From: Paraplanobispora siamensis
GTDB lineage: Bacteria; Actinomycetota; Actinomycetes; Streptosporangiales; Streptosporangiaceae
Assembly (NCBI RefSeq): GCF_016863175.1
Contig: NZ_BOOJ01000062.1
Coordinates: forward strand, 1 to 64,000
Direction of reading: 5' to 3'
DNA: 64,000 nt
A program made the position numbers and the translations under genes. Positions 8,029 through 18,181 of this stretch are shown here, one piece after another. Below the pieces are notes generated by a model. That model had not been told where the DNA came from and did no database searches. It saw only the letters and a list, made by a program, of their open reading frames with translations. Every line of letters starts with the position of its first letter. Positions within the stretch are counted from its first letter, which is position 1.

Positions 8029-8886
8029 TCAGGCGAGGAAACGGCGCAGTTCGGCGGCGAGCTCGGCGGGGGCGTCCTCGGCGAGGTGGTGGCCCGACTC
8101 GATGGCGGCGCCCCGCACGTCCGGGGCCCAGTCGCGCCAGATCGCCAGGGGGTCGCCGTACAGTTCCTCCATGTCGTCGCGGGTGGCCCACAGGAACAGG
8201 GTCGGGCAGGAGACCACCCGGCCCGCGCGGCGGTCGGCGTCGTCGGCCTCCCGGTCGAGGCCGAGCCCCGCCCGGTAGTCCTCGCACATCGCGTGGACCG
8301 TGCGCGGGTCGTGGATCGCGCGCCGGTAGTCCTCGTAGGCCTCGGCGCCCATCTGCCCGGCGGTGGCGCGGTACCACGCGTCCGGGTCGGCGTTGATCAC
8401 CCGTTCGGCGGGCTTGGCGGTCTGCCCCAGGAAGAACCAGTGCCACCAGCTCGCCGCGAAGCGCGCGTCGGCGCGGGCCAGCGCCTCGCCGATCGGGATC
8501 CCCTCCATGACCACGAGCCGGGTGACGGCCCGCGGATGATCCAGCGCCAGCCGCTGGGCCACGTAGCAGCCCCGGTCGTGCCCGGCCACGGCGAAGCGCT
8601 CGTGGCCCAGCTCCCGCATCAGGGCCACGCAGTCGCGGGCCATCGCCCGCTTGGAGTAGGGCTCGTGGTCGGCGGTGGTCTCCGGTTTCGACGAGCGGCC
8701 GTAGCCTCGCAGATCCGGGCAGACCACCGTGAAGTCCCCGGCCAGCAGCGGGGCGACCCGGTGCCAGGTGGCGTGGGTACGGGGATGGCCGTGCAGCAGC
8801 AGCACGGGCGGCCCGTCGCCGCCGTACCGGACGAAGAGCTCGGCCTCCCCGGTCGCCACCCGCTCCTGCGCGAATCCCTCGAACAC
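8029..8886 (-). CDS. Alpha/beta hydrolase, haloacetate-dehalogenase-like
   Basis: This 285-residue alpha/beta-fold hydrolase shows LLLHGHPRTHATWH (oxyanion region, ~30-43), the nucleophile elbow GHDRGCYVA with Asp as nucleophile, and SGHHLAEDAP near the C-terminus carrying the catalytic His. Asp in the elbow plus the HGHPRTH motif resembles fluoroacetate/haloacetate dehalogenases and epoxide hydrolases rather than Ser esterases. WWHWFF in the cap region is also typical of dehalogenase H-1 relatives. The GTG at 8886 was chosen because a GGGAG ribosome site lies just upstream. The N-terminal extension from an earlier ATG is Arg-rich and unconserved. The natural substrate is unknown. Confidence 0.82.
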   Translation of the reverse strand: MFEGFAQERVATGEAELFVRYGGDGPPVLLLHGHPRTHATWHRVAPLLAGDFTVVCPDLRGYGRSSKPETTADHEPYSKRAMARDCVALMRELGHERFAVAGHDRGCYVAQRLALDHPRAVTRLVVMEGIPIGEALARADARFAASWWHWFFLGQTAKPAERVINADPDAWYRATAGQMGAEAYEDYRRAIHDPRTVHAMCEDYRAGLGLDREADDADRRAGRVVSCPTLFLWATRDDMEELYGDPLAIWRDWAPDVRGAAIESGHHLAEDAPAELAAELRRFLA

Positions 8887-9038
8887 CTCGTCACTCCCGT
8901 CCGTACGGCCCCGCGGGCGTGGCCGCCCGCCGCGGAGACGATTCCTCATCCGGGGCGGCCGAATCCCGCGGGCCGTTTGACCTGCCGCGGACGGGGGAGG
9001 CGACCCGCGCGGAGACGAGTGCGAAGGAGGAACCCGCC

Positions 9039-9494
9039 ATGATCGGTGATCTCGTACGGGGCGGCCTGGGCGGGCTGTTCGCCACTGCCGCGATGAGCGC
9101 GGTGATGGTCGCCGGGGACCGCGCCGGGCTGATGTGCGACCAGCCGCCCAAGCGCATCACCCGCGCGTTCATGCCCGGCCACCGGCACCGGCCCAAGAAG
9201 GGGGAGGGAGTGCTCGGCGCGGTGGCGCACCTGGGCTTCGGCGCCGCGTCCGGCGCCCTGTTCGGCGTGCTGACGGGCGGGCGGCGCCCTCCGGTCCCGG
9301 CCGGAGTCGCCTACGCCCTGGGGATATGGCTGGTCAGCTACCAGGGATGGGTCCCCGGCCTGGGCATCCTGCCGCCGATCTCCCGTGACCGGCCGGGCCG
9401 CGTCGCGGTGATGGGCACCGGCCACGTGGTGTACGGCGCCGCCCTGGCCGCCGCTCTCAGGAAGCTGAACGGTCCCGCCGCCTCAGAGAAGTGA
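9039..9494 (+). CDS. Conserved small membrane protein
   Basis: This 151-residue protein has glycine/alanine-rich hydrophobic segments near residues 8-25, 60-82, 90-108 and 125-143. A conserved-looking loop, ISRDRPGRVAVMGTGHVVYG, lies before the last one. The pattern resembles DUF1440/DUF6789-type inner-membrane proteins, but I cannot assign it firmly. The start is set by AAGGAGG at 9024-9030, nine bases before the ATG; earlier in-frame codons have no such site. It is divergent from the hydrolase gene with ~150 bp between. No functional clue comes from the neighbours. Confidence 0.72.
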   Translation: MIGDLVRGGLGGLFATAAMSAVMVAGDRAGLMCDQPPKRITRAFMPGHRHRPKKGEGVLGAVAHLGFGAASGALFGVLTGGRRPPVPAGVAYALGIWLVSYQGWVPGLGILPPISRDRPGRVAVMGTGHVVYGAALAAALRKLNGPAASEK

Positions 9495-9538
9495 CGGGAC
9501 ACCCCGGCGGGCACGCGGCGCGGGTCGTGCCGTCGGCC

Positions 9539-10141
9539 CTACCGCTTCCCGAAGGTGATCGTCTGGAGCAGGTCGGCGGAGGACCGGTCCAGGACCGTGA
9601 CGCTCGCCGCCGGGGGGAGGGCGCCGGTGCGGGCGCGGGAGACCAGCCTGTCCCAGCGGCGGCAGTGCCGGGCGAAGAGCACGGTGCTCACGACCCGGCC
9701 CCGGGAGATCTGCCCCTTGCGGGCGATCTCGGGGTCGACGTCGAGCATGACCAGGTGCATCTGCGTGCCGCGCAGCCGGGCGAACCAGGCCAGGCCGTAC
9801 AGGATGTGCGGCCAGGTGCCCCGGCTGTGCGCCACGACCGTGTGACCGCGCAGCACGGCGCCGACGATGCGGGCCATGTGGGTGGTGTGCACGATCGGGG
9901 TGCGCAGGCGCGGGTGGAGCGCGACGAGGCGGGGCGACCACCAGGCGCGCGACTGCCGTGAGTCGATGATCAAGACGCCGTCCGCGTTCACCGGGGCGGT
10001 CTCGTCGCCGCGCAGGCCGTACAGCCGGTCCAGCAGCGTGCTCTTGCCCGCACCGGGGAGGCCGGTGAGCAGGACCAGGGACCCGGCCGGATAGGTCAGG
10101 TCGTCGGCGGACCGCCGGGCGGCCGGTGTGACGGCGGCCAT
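9539..10141 (-). CDS. P-loop ATPase/kinase-like protein
   Basis: This 200-residue protein carries a clean Walker A motif, LLTGLPGAGKSTLLDRLYG (residues ~25-43). Walker-B-like hydrophobic strands follow (VLIIDSRQ, HLVMLDVDPE). The small size resembles AAA_33/zeta-toxin-type nucleoside or polynucleotide kinases, in which Walker A is followed by a lid with several Arg (here RKGQISRGR, RHCRRWDR). No antitoxin-like gene adjoins it, so a toxin role is not supported. The ATG at 10141 is preferred over the GTG three codons earlier because GAGG would overlap the latter. Substrate unknown. Confidence 0.72.
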   Translation of the reverse strand: MAAVTPAARRSADDLTYPAGSLVLLTGLPGAGKSTLLDRLYGLRGDETAPVNADGVLIIDSRQSRAWWSPRLVALHPRLRTPIVHTTHMARIVGAVLRGHTVVAHSRGTWPHILYGLAWFARLRGTQMHLVMLDVDPEIARKGQISRGRVVSTVLFARHCRRWDRLVSRARTGALPPAASVTVLDRSSADLLQTITFGKR

Positions 10142-10529
10142 CACGCGCACCTCGCAGGGGGAAGGGGAAGTTCCTCCATATCATCCTGTGTCGCGAGGTG
10201 TGTTCCGTGCATCGGCCGGGGCCGTCGGAGAAGTGCGGGGGCCGGAACTCCGCCCCCGGGCTCCGTGGGAGGGCGCGGGCAGGGGGAGGCCCGCGCCCCG
10301 TGGGCGGCCGGATGGGTGTGGTGGGGCACCTCCGGACCGGCCGCCCGGCTCTCAGGGATGACCCGGAGCCGTCAGGCTCCGGAGTGGATCAGGATGGATC
10401 GGGGAGATGGCCGGGGACGCTCACGAGGGCGGCCCCCGGTGCCGATCGGCGTCCGCGGTTCCCGGTGCGCCGATGAGCCTCCGCGCGCTCCGGTGTGCCG
10501 GGCGGCATCCGGATCTCCGGCGTCATGGG
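10142..10529. other. Gene-free stretch with one hairpin
   Basis: No convincing gene is seen in these ~390 bases. A perfect 8-bp inverted repeat (CCGGAGCC / GGCTCCGG, 4-base loop) at 10363-10382 could end transcription coming leftward from the beta-propeller gene, although it is ~150 bp past that stop. Confidence 0.5.
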
Positions 10530-11714
10530 TCAGTACCCGCCTCCCCCTCCGCCGCCGTTGTTGTTGCCGTTGTTGTTCTGTGAGGGGCTCGCGCTCGGGC
10601 TGCCGCTGGGCGCCGGGGGCGGGGCGGACATGGCGGGCTTGGCTCCGGCCGCGTGGATCAGGCCGACCATGCCGTGCGTGCCGCCGTCGGTCCCCGCACT
10701 GAACCACAGGGTGTTCGTGCCGCCCACGGTGGCGGTGCCGGGCTCCAGGTCCCACAGGCCGCCCAGGGCGATCGGCTGTCCGTTGGATCCGCGCAGCGCT
10801 CCCAGCGGGCGGCCGGTGCGCGGGTTGTAGGCCAGGATCCGGCCGTCGCCGAAGTTGCCCACCAGCAGCGCCCCCGACATCCGGCCGAAGCCGCGCGGGG
10901 CCAGCGTCATCGCCCACGGGGCGTTCAGCTGGCCGCGGGCGGCGAAGCGGCCGAGGAAGCGGCCGTCGCCGTCGAACTGGCTGACGAAGCCCTTGCCGAC
11001 CCCCGCCACGGCCTTGCCGGTCTGGGGGTCGCGCTTGGCGTAGGCCACGAGGATGGAGCGGCCCACGACCTCGACGTTGAAGGCCGAGTAGTTCTCGGGA
11101 AGCCGCGGGTCGAGGAACGCGCGGCTGTGCGTCCGCAGGCGGTTGAAGTCCCCGTCGAAGACGTGGACGCGGTTGTTGGCGAAGTCGGCGGCCAGCAACC
11201 GGGGGCCCCTGTTGGTCTGGGCCAGGGCCAGGCCCTTGAAGTCGGCGTTGCGCACGAACGCGCCGATGACGGCGTCGTCGGCGTCGGCCTGGGCGTTCCA
11301 TCCGGTGATCGCGCCGCTGGGGCTGGCGAAGATGAAGGTCGCGGGCCCGGACCCGCCGGGGCCCTTCACCACGAACTCCTCGCCCGGGTTGACCACCTGT
11401 CCGGTGGGCCTGCCGCCGGGGATGCGGACCCGGGTCTGCTCCTGCTTGACCCCGTTGTGGCCGCCGGAGTAGACGGTGGCCAGGTCGCCGCCGGTGGCCG
11501 AGACCCACAGGGTCTTGCCCATGGCCATGCCCCACGGGTTGATCAGCGCGGGATCGGTGATCGCGGCCCGGCCCTTGACGTCCGAGACCAGGTTGACGAC
11601 CGTGTACCGGTTGGGGGTCTGGGAAGCGCCGGGGGTCTGCTGGATCCCGGCATGCGCCGTACCGGCTCCTAGAGCCATCAGTGCCGTGCATACCGTGACG
11701 ATGCGAAAACGCAT
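10530..11714 (-). CDS. Secreted TIGR03118-like beta-propeller protein
   Basis: This 394-residue exported protein has a signal peptide at residues 1-22 (cleavage after GTAHA). Propeller-type repeats follow, with motifs such as VVNLVSDVKG, INPWGMAMG, LLAADFANNRVHVFD, NAPWAMTLAPRGFG, LLVGNFGDGRILAYNPRTG and GGLWDLEPG. This is the pattern of the TIGR03118 family, an NHL-like fold of unknown function found in secreted proteins. The tail (~365-394) is low complexity: a Pro/Ser stretch, then Asn, then eight residues mostly Gly, ending in Tyr. The ATG at 11714 gives a proper signal peptide. Several stretches contain short slippage-prone DNA. Confidence 0.86.
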   Translation of the reverse strand: MRFRIVTVCTALMALGAGTAHAGIQQTPGASQTPNRYTVVNLVSDVKGRAAITDPALINPWGMAMGKTLWVSATGGDLATVYSGGHNGVKQEQTRVRIPGGRPTGQVVNPGEEFVVKGPGGSGPATFIFASPSGAITGWNAQADADDAVIGAFVRNADFKGLALAQTNRGPRLLAADFANNRVHVFDGDFNRLRTHSRAFLDPRLPENYSAFNVEVVGRSILVAYAKRDPQTGKAVAGVGKGFVSQFDGDGRFLGRFAARGQLNAPWAMTLAPRGFGRMSGALLVGNFGDGRILAYNPRTGRPLGALRGSNGQPIALGGLWDLEPGTATVGGTNTLWFSAGTDGGTHGMVGLIHAAGAKPAMSAPPPAPSGSPSASPSQNNNGNNNGGGGGGGY

Positions 11715-11812
11715 CGCGTGCCTCCTCTGCTCGGGAGTGCTGTCGCCGCGAGATACGCGTGTGACACGTGCCCGGTTCAGAGGAGGCGCCGATGTGTTGG
11801 AGCGACGGAGGC

Positions 11813-12433
11813 TCAGACCTGCGGGCGCAGGGCGGCCGCCTCGGCGGCCAGCTTCTCGACGCGGGCGTAGTCGCCCGTGGCCAGGGCGTCGGCCGGGGTC
11901 AGCCAGGTCCCGCCCACGCAGCCGACGTTCGGCAGCGCGAGATAGTCGGGGGCCGTGGCGAGCCTGATCCCGCCGGTCGGGCAGAAGCGCACGTCGGGCA
12001 GGGGCCCGGCCAGCGACTTCAGGTACGGCAGGCCGCCGGCGGCCTCGGCGGGGAAGAACTTCATCTCGGTCAGCCCGCGCTCGGCCAGCGTCATGACCTC
12101 CGAGGCCGTCGCCACACCCGCCAGGAACGGCAGGCCGCTGTCCTGCATGGCGTCCACCAGGGCCGCCGTGCTGCCCGGGCTCACCAGGAACTTCGCGCCC
12201 GCCTGCGCGGAGGCGCGCACGTCGTCGGCGGTCCGGACGGTGCCGGTGCCGATCACCGCCTCGGGGACCTCGGCGGCGATGCGCCGCACGGCCTCCAGCG
12301 CGGGGGCGGTGCGCAGGGTCACCTCGATGACCGGCAGGCCACCGGCCACCAGGGCCCGGGCCAGGGGTACGGCGGTCTCCGCGTCGTCGATGACGACGAC
12401 CGGGACCACCGGGGCGATGTCGAGAAGGCTCAT
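11813..12433 (-). CDS. eda: KDPG aldolase (2-dehydro-3-deoxy-phosphogluconate aldolase)
   Basis: This 206-residue class I aldolase splits KDPG into pyruvate and glyceraldehyde 3-phosphate, the last step of the Entner-Doudoroff pathway. Visible family motifs are [18 protein letters not shown] (with the conserved catalytic-region Glu), [22 protein letters not shown], the Schiff-base Lys in [11 protein letters not shown], and CPTGGI. The length is normal. Its ATG overlaps the stop of glk (ATGA), so it is translationally coupled and last in the zwf-edd-glk-eda operon. Confidence 0.95.
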   Translation of the reverse strand: MSLLDIAPVVPVVVIDDAETAVPLARALVAGGLPVIEVTLRTAPALEAVRRIAAEVPEAVIGTGTVRTADDVRASAQAGAKFLVSPGSTAALVDAMQDSGLPFLAGVATASEVMTLAERGLTEMKFFPAEAAGGLPYLKSLAGPLPDVRFCPTGGIRLATAPDYLALPNVGCVGGTWLTPADALATGDYARVEKLAAEAAALRPQV

Positions 12434-13407
12434 GCGTACTCCATCGGGGAGGTGATCGGGGAGGCGCCCGCCAGGCGCTGGTTCAGCCAGGCCGCCGCGC
12501 CGGTGAGCGCGGGCTGCGGCGCCACGATCAACGTGGTGGCGATGGCGGCCAGATAGTCGCCGAGCGTCGGGGTGGCCTCGAAGCGGCGGCGGAAGTCGCT
12601 GGTGCGCACCCGCTCCACGATACGGGGCAGCACGCCGCCGCCCAGATAGACGCCGCCCCGGGCGCCCAGGGTCAGCGCGACGTTCCCGGCGAAGGTGCCG
12701 AGCATGCCGCAGAAGACCTCGACGGTCTCGGCGCACAGCGAGTCGTCCATCCGGGCCACGACGTCGGCCGGGGACAGTTGCGGCGCGTCCACGCCGTTGA
12801 CCAGCGCCAGGGCGCGGTGGAGCCGGCTCAGCCCCGGCCCCGACAGCAGGTGCTCGGCCACCACGTGCTCCATGCCCTCCGAGCGCAGCGCCCGGACGAC
12901 CTGGTGGTCGCGCTCGTCGAGCACCGGGGCGGTCACGTGACCGCCCTCGCAGGGGATCGGCACCCAGCCCTCGGCGGCGGGCACCAGGCCCGCCACGCCC
13001 ATGCCGGTTCCGGGACCCAGGACCGCCTTGACCCCGTACCCGGGCTCCGGCCCGCCCAGGGAGGCCAGATCGTCCCCGGCCAGGTGCGGCAGGGACGCGG
13101 CGAGCGCCTCGAAGTCGTTGAGGAGCTCGACGTGCTCGATCCCCAGGTCGCGCACCGAACCCGACCAGCCCGCGTTGGTCAGCCGGTAGCGGTCCCCGTC
13201 GATCGGGCCGGCGATCGCGATGCAGGCCGCTCCCGGCTGAACTCCGCCCGCGTGCTCCGCGAGATAGGCGGCTACGGCTTCGGGAAGACCGTCGTGATCC
13301 TTTCCGGCCAGTACGGCGACGGCCCCGGGGCTGCCACCGGGCTCGGTGACCAGGCCGAACCGGGCGTTGGTGCCGCCGACGTCGGCGACGAGCCAGGGAA
13401 GCGTCAC
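12430..13407 (-). CDS. glk: Glucokinase (Glk type)
   Basis: This 325-residue glucokinase of the bacterial Glk family, not the ROK family more usual in actinomycetes, phosphorylates glucose to glucose 6-phosphate with [18 protein letters not shown] (residues 5-19) is the phosphate-binding start. The sugar-site segment is LLNDFEALA, and [12 protein letters not shown] and IPCEGGHV are family signatures. [13 protein letters not shown] lies toward the C-terminus. The GTG at 13407 overlaps the edd stop (GTGA), and the gene's own stop overlaps the eda ATG. The position inside an Entner-Doudoroff operon makes glucose the logical substrate. Confidence 0.93.
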   Translation of the reverse strand: MTLPWLVADVGGTNARFGLVTEPGGSPGAVAVLAGKDHDGLPEAVAAYLAEHAGGVQPGAACIAIAGPIDGDRYRLTNAGWSGSVRDLGIEHVELLNDFEALAASLPHLAGDDLASLGGPEPGYGVKAVLGPGTGMGVAGLVPAAEGWVPIPCEGGHVTAPVLDERDHQVVRALRSEGMEHVVAEHLLSGPGLSRLHRALALVNGVDAPQLSPADVVARMDDSLCAETVEVFCGMLGTFAGNVALTLGARGGVYLGGGVLPRIVERVRTSDFRRRFEATPTLGDYLAAIATTLIVAPQPALTGAAAWLNQRLAGASPITSPMEYA

Positions 13408-15284
13408 CGCTCGCCTCCGCCGGCGGCGCGGGCGGCGACGCTCTCGGCGTGGCCGTTCAGGGCGAAGATGCCGGCGCCGCGCTCGGCGGGACCCGCCGCG
13501 CCGCGGAAGGCGGCGAACAGCTCGCGGCCGGTGCCCACCCACTGGGCGTCGGTGAGCGGGGCCCCCTGCGGGGTGCGGGCGGCCAGCTCCTCGGCCGGGA
13601 CCAGCAGCTCCAGCGTGCCGGCCGCGGAGTCGAGGCGGATCGGGTCGCCGTCCTGGACCAGCGCGATCGGGCCGCCGTGGGCGGCCTCCGGCGACAGGTG
13701 GATGGCCGCGGGGACCTTGCCCGAGGCGCCGGACATGCGGCCGTCGGTGACGATGGCCACCCGCTGGCCGCGGTCCAGCAGGACCGCCAGCGGCGGGGTG
13801 AGCTTGTGCAGCTCGGGCATGCCGTTCGCGCTCGGTCCCTGGTAGCGGATGACCGCCACGAAGTCCTGCCCGTCCAGCTCGCCCGCCTCGAAGGCGCGCA
13901 GCAGCTCCAGCTGGTCGTCGAAGACCTTGGCCGGGGCCTCGATCACCAGGTGCTCCTCCTTGACGGCGGAGACCTTGCTGACCGCGCGGCCCAGGTTGCC
14001 GTCGAGCATGTGGATGCCGCCGTCGGGGGAGAACGGCTCGCGCGCCGGGCGGAGCACGTCGAGGTCGGCGCTGCCCTCGGTCCGCTCGGTCCAGACCACC
14101 TCGCCGTCCTTCAGCTCGGCCGCCGACCGGTAGTGGTCGAGGCCCTGCCCGGCGATCGTGAGCACGTCGTTGTGGAGCAGGCCGGTGTCCAGCAGGTCCC
14201 CGATGAGCACCTGCATGCCGCCCGCGGCCTGGAAGTGGTTCACGTCGGCCTGGCCGTTGGGGTACATCCGGGTCAGCAGCGGCACGACCTTCGACAGCGC
14301 GGCCAGGTCGTCCCAGAGCAGCTCGATGCCGGCCGCCGCGGCGATGGCGACCAGGTGCATGGTGTGGTTGGTCGAGCCGCCGGTGGCCAGCAGCGCCACG
14401 CAGGCGTTGACGATCGCCTTCTCGTCGACCACCCGGCCCACGGGGGTGTACTCGGCGCCGTGCGCGGTGATCTCCACAGCCCGGCGGCCCGCGGCCCTGG
14501 TCAGGGCCTCACGCAGCTCGGTGCGCGGGTTGACGAACGTCGAGCCCGGCAGGTGCAGGCCCATGACCTCGACCATGACCTGGTTGGAGTTGGCGGTGCC
14601 GTAGAAGGTGCAGGTGCCGGGGGAGTGGTAGGACTGCATCTCGGAGTCCAGCAGTTCGGCCTTGCCGACCTTGCCCTCGGCGAACAGCTGCCGGGTGCGG
14701 GCCTTGGCCTTGTTGGGCAGGCCGGAGGTCATCGGCCCGGCGGGCACGAACACCGCGGGCAGGTGGCCGAAGTGCAGCGCGCCGATCAGCAGGCCCGGCA
14801 CGATCTTGTCGCAGACGCCCAGCATGAGCGAGGAGTCGAACATGTCGTGGGAGAGCGCGATCGCGGTGGCCATCGCGATGACCTCACGGCTGTAGAGCGA
14901 CAGCTCCATGCCGGCCCGGCCCTGCGTGATGCCGTCGCACATCGCGGGCACGCCGCCGGCGAACTGGGCGACGCCGCCCGCGGCGCGGACCGCGGCCTTC
15001 AGGATCGGCGGGTAGGTCTCGTACGGCTGGTGCGCCGAGAGCATGTCGTTGTAGCTGGACACGATCGCCACACCCGGCCTGACGAAGGCGCGCAGGTCGC
15101 GCTTGTCGGCCTCCGGGGCGCCGGCGAAGCCGTGCGCCAGGTTGGCGCAGCCCAGGGCGGAGCGGGCGGGGCCGCGCTCGCGGGCCGCCTCGGCCTCGGC
15201 GTCCAGCCGGGCCAGGTAGGCGGTACGGCTGGCGCGGCTGCGCTCGATCAGGCGGTCGGTGACCTCTTGGACGACGGGGTGCAT
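13404..15284 (-). CDS. edd: 6-phosphogluconate dehydratase
   Basis: This 626-residue IlvD/Edd-family Fe-S dehydratase converts 6-phosphogluconate to KDPG. The N-terminus [16 protein letters not shown] matches the start of known Edd proteins. [40 protein letters not shown] and [12 protein letters not shown] supply the cluster Cys residues. [17 protein letters not shown] is the IlvD/Edd signature. I start at the ATG of MHPVV, which has GGAGGA six bases upstream. An alternative ATG at 15338 overlaps the zwf stop (ATGA), also has GAGGAGG before it, and would add 18 residues. Confidence 0.95.
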   Translation of the reverse strand: MHPVVQEVTDRLIERSRASRTAYLARLDAEAEAARERGPARSALGCANLAHGFAGAPEADKRDLRAFVRPGVAIVSSYNDMLSAHQPYETYPPILKAAVRAAGGVAQFAGGVPAMCDGITQGRAGMELSLYSREVIAMATAIALSHDMFDSSLMLGVCDKIVPGLLIGALHFGHLPAVFVPAGPMTSGLPNKAKARTRQLFAEGKVGKAELLDSEMQSYHSPGTCTFYGTANSNQVMVEVMGLHLPGSTFVNPRTELREALTRAAGRRAVEITAHGAEYTPVGRVVDEKAIVNACVALLATGGSTNHTMHLVAIAAAAGIELLWDDLAALSKVVPLLTRMYPNGQADVNHFQAAGGMQVLIGDLLDTGLLHNDVLTIAGQGLDHYRSAAELKDGEVVWTERTEGSADLDVLRPAREPFSPDGGIHMLDGNLGRAVSKVSAVKEEHLVIEAPAKVFDDQLELLRAFEAGELDGQDFVAVIRYQGPSANGMPELHKLTPPLAVLLDRGQRVAIVTDGRMSGASGKVPAAIHLSPEAAHGGPIALVQDGDPIRLDSAAGTLELLVPAEELAARTPQGAPLTDAQWVGTGRELFAAFRGAAGPAERGAGIFALNGHAESVAARAAGGGER

Positions 15285-15334
15285 CCGGCCTCCTCCAATG
15301 GTGTCGGGACGGTCGTTTCCGGTCTGGGCGGGAC

Positions 15335-16810
15335 TCATGCGAGGTCCTCCTCGTGCCAGGCGCGGCCGCTGCGACCGACGAGTTCGTGTGCTCCGGCGGG
15401 ACCGGCGGTGCCCGCGGGGTAGGGCTCGGGCAGCATGCTCTGCGACTCCCACTCGGCGAGGATCGGGTCGATCCACCGCCAGGCCGCCTCGACCTCGTCA
15501 CGCCGCATGAACAGCGTCGGGTTGCCGGTCAGGACGTCCATGAGCAGGCGCTCGTAGGCGTCGGGCACCCGGGAGGTGAAGGTCTCGGCGAAGCTCAGGC
15601 TCAGCGGGACGGGCTTGAGAGCGACCTCGCCCGCGCCCGGCTCCTTGGCCATCAGGTGCAGCCGGATGCCCTCGCTCGGCTGCAGGCGCAGCACCAGCCG
15701 GTTGGGGGCGCTGCCCGCGAAGATCGAGTGGGGCACGTCCTTGAACTGCACCACGATCTCCGAGGACCGGTACGGCATGCGCTTGCCGGTGCGCAGATAG
15801 AAGGGCACGCCCGCCCAGCGCCAGTTCTTCACCTCGGCGCGGATGGCCGCGAAGGTCTCCACCCGGTGCGAGGCCTCGGTGGGCGCGGTGCTGTCGGGTT
15901 CGTCGAGATAGCCGGGGACCTCGACCCCGCCGCACACGCCCGCGGTGTACTGGCCGCGGACGGTGAAGCGGTCCACCTCGCCGCCGACGATCGGCCGCAG
16001 CGACTCCAGGACCTTGACCTTCTCGTCGCGGATCGACTCACGGTCGTTGCGCGAGGGCGGCTCCATGGCCACCAGGCACAGCAGCTGGAGCAGGTGGTTC
16101 TGGACCATGTCGCGCAGCGCGCCGGCGTGGTCGTAGTAGCCGCGGCGGCCGGGGGTGCCGACGGTCTCGGCGGCGGTGATCTGGACGTGGTCGATCCACA
16201 GGGAGTTCCAGATGGGCTCCAGGAACGCGTTGGCGAAGCGGAGCACCAGCAGGTTCTGGACCGTCTCCTTGCCCAGGTAGTGGTCGATGCGGAAGATCTG
16301 CCGCTCGTGGAAGATGGCGCCGACCTCGTCGTTGATGCGCTGGGCGCTGGCCAGGTCGCGGCCGAGGGGCTTCTCCAGCACCACCCGTGAGGCGGGGGTG
16401 ACCAGCCCGGCGCGGTTGGCCTCCCGGCAGAACGGGCCGAAGGTCATGGGCGGGCTGGCCAGGTAGAACACCCGGTCCCGCTGCTCGTGCCCGGCGAGCA
16501 TGGCGGTGAGCCTGGCCCAGCCGGTGGGGTCCTCACCGCCGATGTCGACGGTGACGTGGTGCAGGCGGTTGAGGAAGCGCTGCCAGAGGGCGAGGTCGTC
16601 CACCGGCACCGAACTGCGTACCTCGGCGTCCACCTTGCCGCGGAAGTCGGCGTCGTCGAGGCCGCCGCGGGACATCGCGATGATCCGGGTCTCCGGGGCG
16701 AGACGGCCGTCGCGGTCGCAGTGGTAGAGGGCGGGCAGGAGTTTCCGCATGGAGAGGTCGCCTGTGCCGCCGAAGACGATCAGATCGGCGGACTGCGGGG
16801 TCTCGGACAT
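15335..16810 (-). CDS. zwf: Glucose-6-phosphate dehydrogenase
   Basis: This 491-residue NADP(+)/NAD(+)-linked G6PDH feeds 6-phosphogluconolactone into the Entner-Doudoroff route. The coenzyme motif [16 protein letters not shown] is at residues ~14-29, [11 protein letters not shown] at ~146 and the active-site RIDHYLGKE at ~174-182. The dimer domain contains [16 protein letters not shown] and [11 protein letters not shown]. It is the first gene of the minus-strand operon and starts 144 bp from the divergent ROK repressor gene. The ATG at 16810 gives the family-typical N-terminus; the longer reading upstream crosses the control region. No gene for 6-phosphogluconolactonase is present in the cluster. 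Confidence 0.96.
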   Translation of the reverse strand: MSETPQSADLIVFGGTGDLSMRKLLPALYHCDRDGRLAPETRIIAMSRGGLDDADFRGKVDAEVRSSVPVDDLALWQRFLNRLHHVTVDIGGEDPTGWARLTAMLAGHEQRDRVFYLASPPMTFGPFCREANRAGLVTPASRVVLEKPLGRDLASAQRINDEVGAIFHERQIFRIDHYLGKETVQNLLVLRFANAFLEPIWNSLWIDHVQITAAETVGTPGRRGYYDHAGALRDMVQNHLLQLLCLVAMEPPSRNDRESIRDEKVKVLESLRPIVGGEVDRFTVRGQYTAGVCGGVEVPGYLDEPDSTAPTEASHRVETFAAIRAEVKNWRWAGVPFYLRTGKRMPYRSSEIVVQFKDVPHSIFAGSAPNRLVLRLQPSEGIRLHLMAKEPGAGEVALKPVPLSLSFAETFTSRVPDAYERLLMDVLTGNPTLFMRRDEVEAAWRWIDPILAEWESQSMLPEPYPAGTAGPAGAHELVGRSGRAWHEEDLA

Positions 16811-16954
16811 GGGGGAGCTCCGTACTTGATCTTCCGGTTCAGGGATAGATCGGACACTAGCCATGTCTTGCGCTTCACACAAGCAGAGTTTTGTCATTTG
16901 AGATGAGAAAGTTTGAACTTTTCATTTCGTAACCGGGTGTGATTCACTTGGCCG
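16811..16954. promoter_or_regulatory. Divergent promoter/operator between zwf operon and ROK repressor
   Basis: This 144-bp stretch has an AT-rich core (about 16880-16930), unlike its surroundings. It contains AAAGTT-TG-AACTTT at 16908-16921, a perfect 6-2-6 inverted repeat. AT-rich palindromes of this kind are typical binding sites for NagC/Mlc-like ROK repressors, so the neighbouring regulator probably binds here and controls both directions. Confidence 0.6.
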
Positions 16955-18124
16955 ATGCCTCGTCGTCCCGCCACCGCGCTCGCCACGACCGGTGAGGTGC
17001 TCCGCCTCATCCGGACGGGCGAGGCCGTCACGCGCGCGGACATCGGGCGGGTGACCGGTCTGTCCCGGCCGGCGGTCTCCCTGCGGGTCACCGAGCTGCT
17101 GGACCGCGGCCTGGTCGTGGAGGACACCGAGGGGCCCTCCACCGGGGGACGTCCCCCGACCCGCCTGGCCTTCAACGGCGCGGGCGGGGTCGTGCTGGTG
17201 GGGGCGCTGGGCGCCAGCCGTACGCAGATCGCCGTGTGCGACCTCGCGGGGGACGTGCTGGCCCGCGCCGATCTCGGCATCGACGTCGAGGACGGGCCCG
17301 GCGTCGTGCTGCCCCTGGTCATGCAGACCTGGAACGAGCTGCTGGGCGACCGCCCCGTCTCACAGGTGCGCGGCGTCGGCCTGGGCGTGCCGGCCACCGT
17401 GGAGTTCGCGGCCCGGCGCACGGAGAGCGCCCGCATCATGGCGAACTGGACCGGGGTGGCCATCCCCCCGATCATCGAGGAGCGCTTCCCGGCCCCCGTC
17501 TTCCTCGACAACGACGTCAACGTCATCGCCATCGGCGAGCACCGAGCGGTCTACGCGGGCGAGGCCGACGACCTGCTGTTCATCAAGGTCTCCACCCGGA
17601 TCGGCGCCGGCGTCATCGCGGGCGGCGAGATCCTGCGCGGGGCGCTGGGCGCGGCCGGGGAGATCGGCCACATCCCGGTCCGGCACGGCGGGGGAGTGCT
17701 GTGCCGCTGCGGCAACACCGACTGCCTCGACTCGGTCGCCAGCGCGACCTCCATCCTGCGCACGCTCCGGGAGCGGGGCCACGAGGTCAAGACCCTGGCC
17801 GACGTGGTCGCGCTGGTCCGGGGGGGCGACGCCGGGACGATGACGGTGATCCGTGACGCCGCCCGGATGCTGGGCGAGGTGATCGCCACCGCCGTCAACC
17901 TCCTCAACCCCGCCGTGGTGGTCCTGGGCGGCGATGTGGCCGAGACCTTCCAGCCCCTGGTCTCCGGTGTCCGCGAGGTCGTCTACCGCCGTTCCACGGC
18001 TCTGTCCACCCGGAACCTGCGCATAGAGCGCAGCCGCCTGGGCCCCGGCGCGGGCATCACCGGCTGCGCCCACATGGTCCTCGACCACATCCTCGCCCCA
18101 GAGGCGATCGACTCCCCCGCCTGA
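16955..18124 (+). CDS. ROK-family transcriptional repressor
   Basis: This 389-residue protein has an N-terminal winged HTH (residues ~8-65: VTRADIGRVTGLSRPAVS) and a C-terminal ROK sugar-binding domain. The latter shows VLVGALGASRTQIAV, the DNDVNVIAIGEH strand, GAAGEIGHIPV and a zinc-binding CRCGNTDCLDSVAS, with three of the usual cysteines and the family His. It is divergently transcribed from zwf-edd-glk-eda and most likely represses that operon until a sugar or sugar phosphate binds. There is no convincing Shine-Dalgarno before the ATG, which may be translated from a leaderless transcript. Confidence 0.92.
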   Translation: MPRRPATALATTGEVLRLIRTGEAVTRADIGRVTGLSRPAVSLRVTELLDRGLVVEDTEGPSTGGRPPTRLAFNGAGGVVLVGALGASRTQIAVCDLAGDVLARADLGIDVEDGPGVVLPLVMQTWNELLGDRPVSQVRGVGLGVPATVEFAARRTESARIMANWTGVAIPPIIEERFPAPVFLDNDVNVIAIGEHRAVYAGEADDLLFIKVSTRIGAGVIAGGEILRGALGAAGEIGHIPVRHGGGVLCRCGNTDCLDSVASATSILRTLRERGHEVKTLADVVALVRGGDAGTMTVIRDAARMLGEVIATAVNLLNPAVVVLGGDVAETFQPLVSGVREVVYRRSTALSTRNLRIERSRLGPGAGITGCAHMVLDHILAPEAIDSPA

Positions 18125-18140
18125 AACCCGAAATCCGAAA

Positions 18141-18165
18141 CCGCCCGGAGTCTGTCACCGGGCGG
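18141..18165. terminator. Hairpin between convergent genes
   Basis: An 8-bp perfect stem (CCGCCCGG / CCGGGCGG) with a 9-base loop lies between the ROK gene and the following minus-strand membrane gene. It could serve both directions. Confidence 0.65.
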
Positions 18166-18181
18166 CTCTGTCACGACCGGG

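Noticed and set aside
9539-10141. Zeta-type toxin of a toxin-antitoxin pair
   Set aside because: The Walker A motif fits, but no small antitoxin gene precedes or follows in the same operon.
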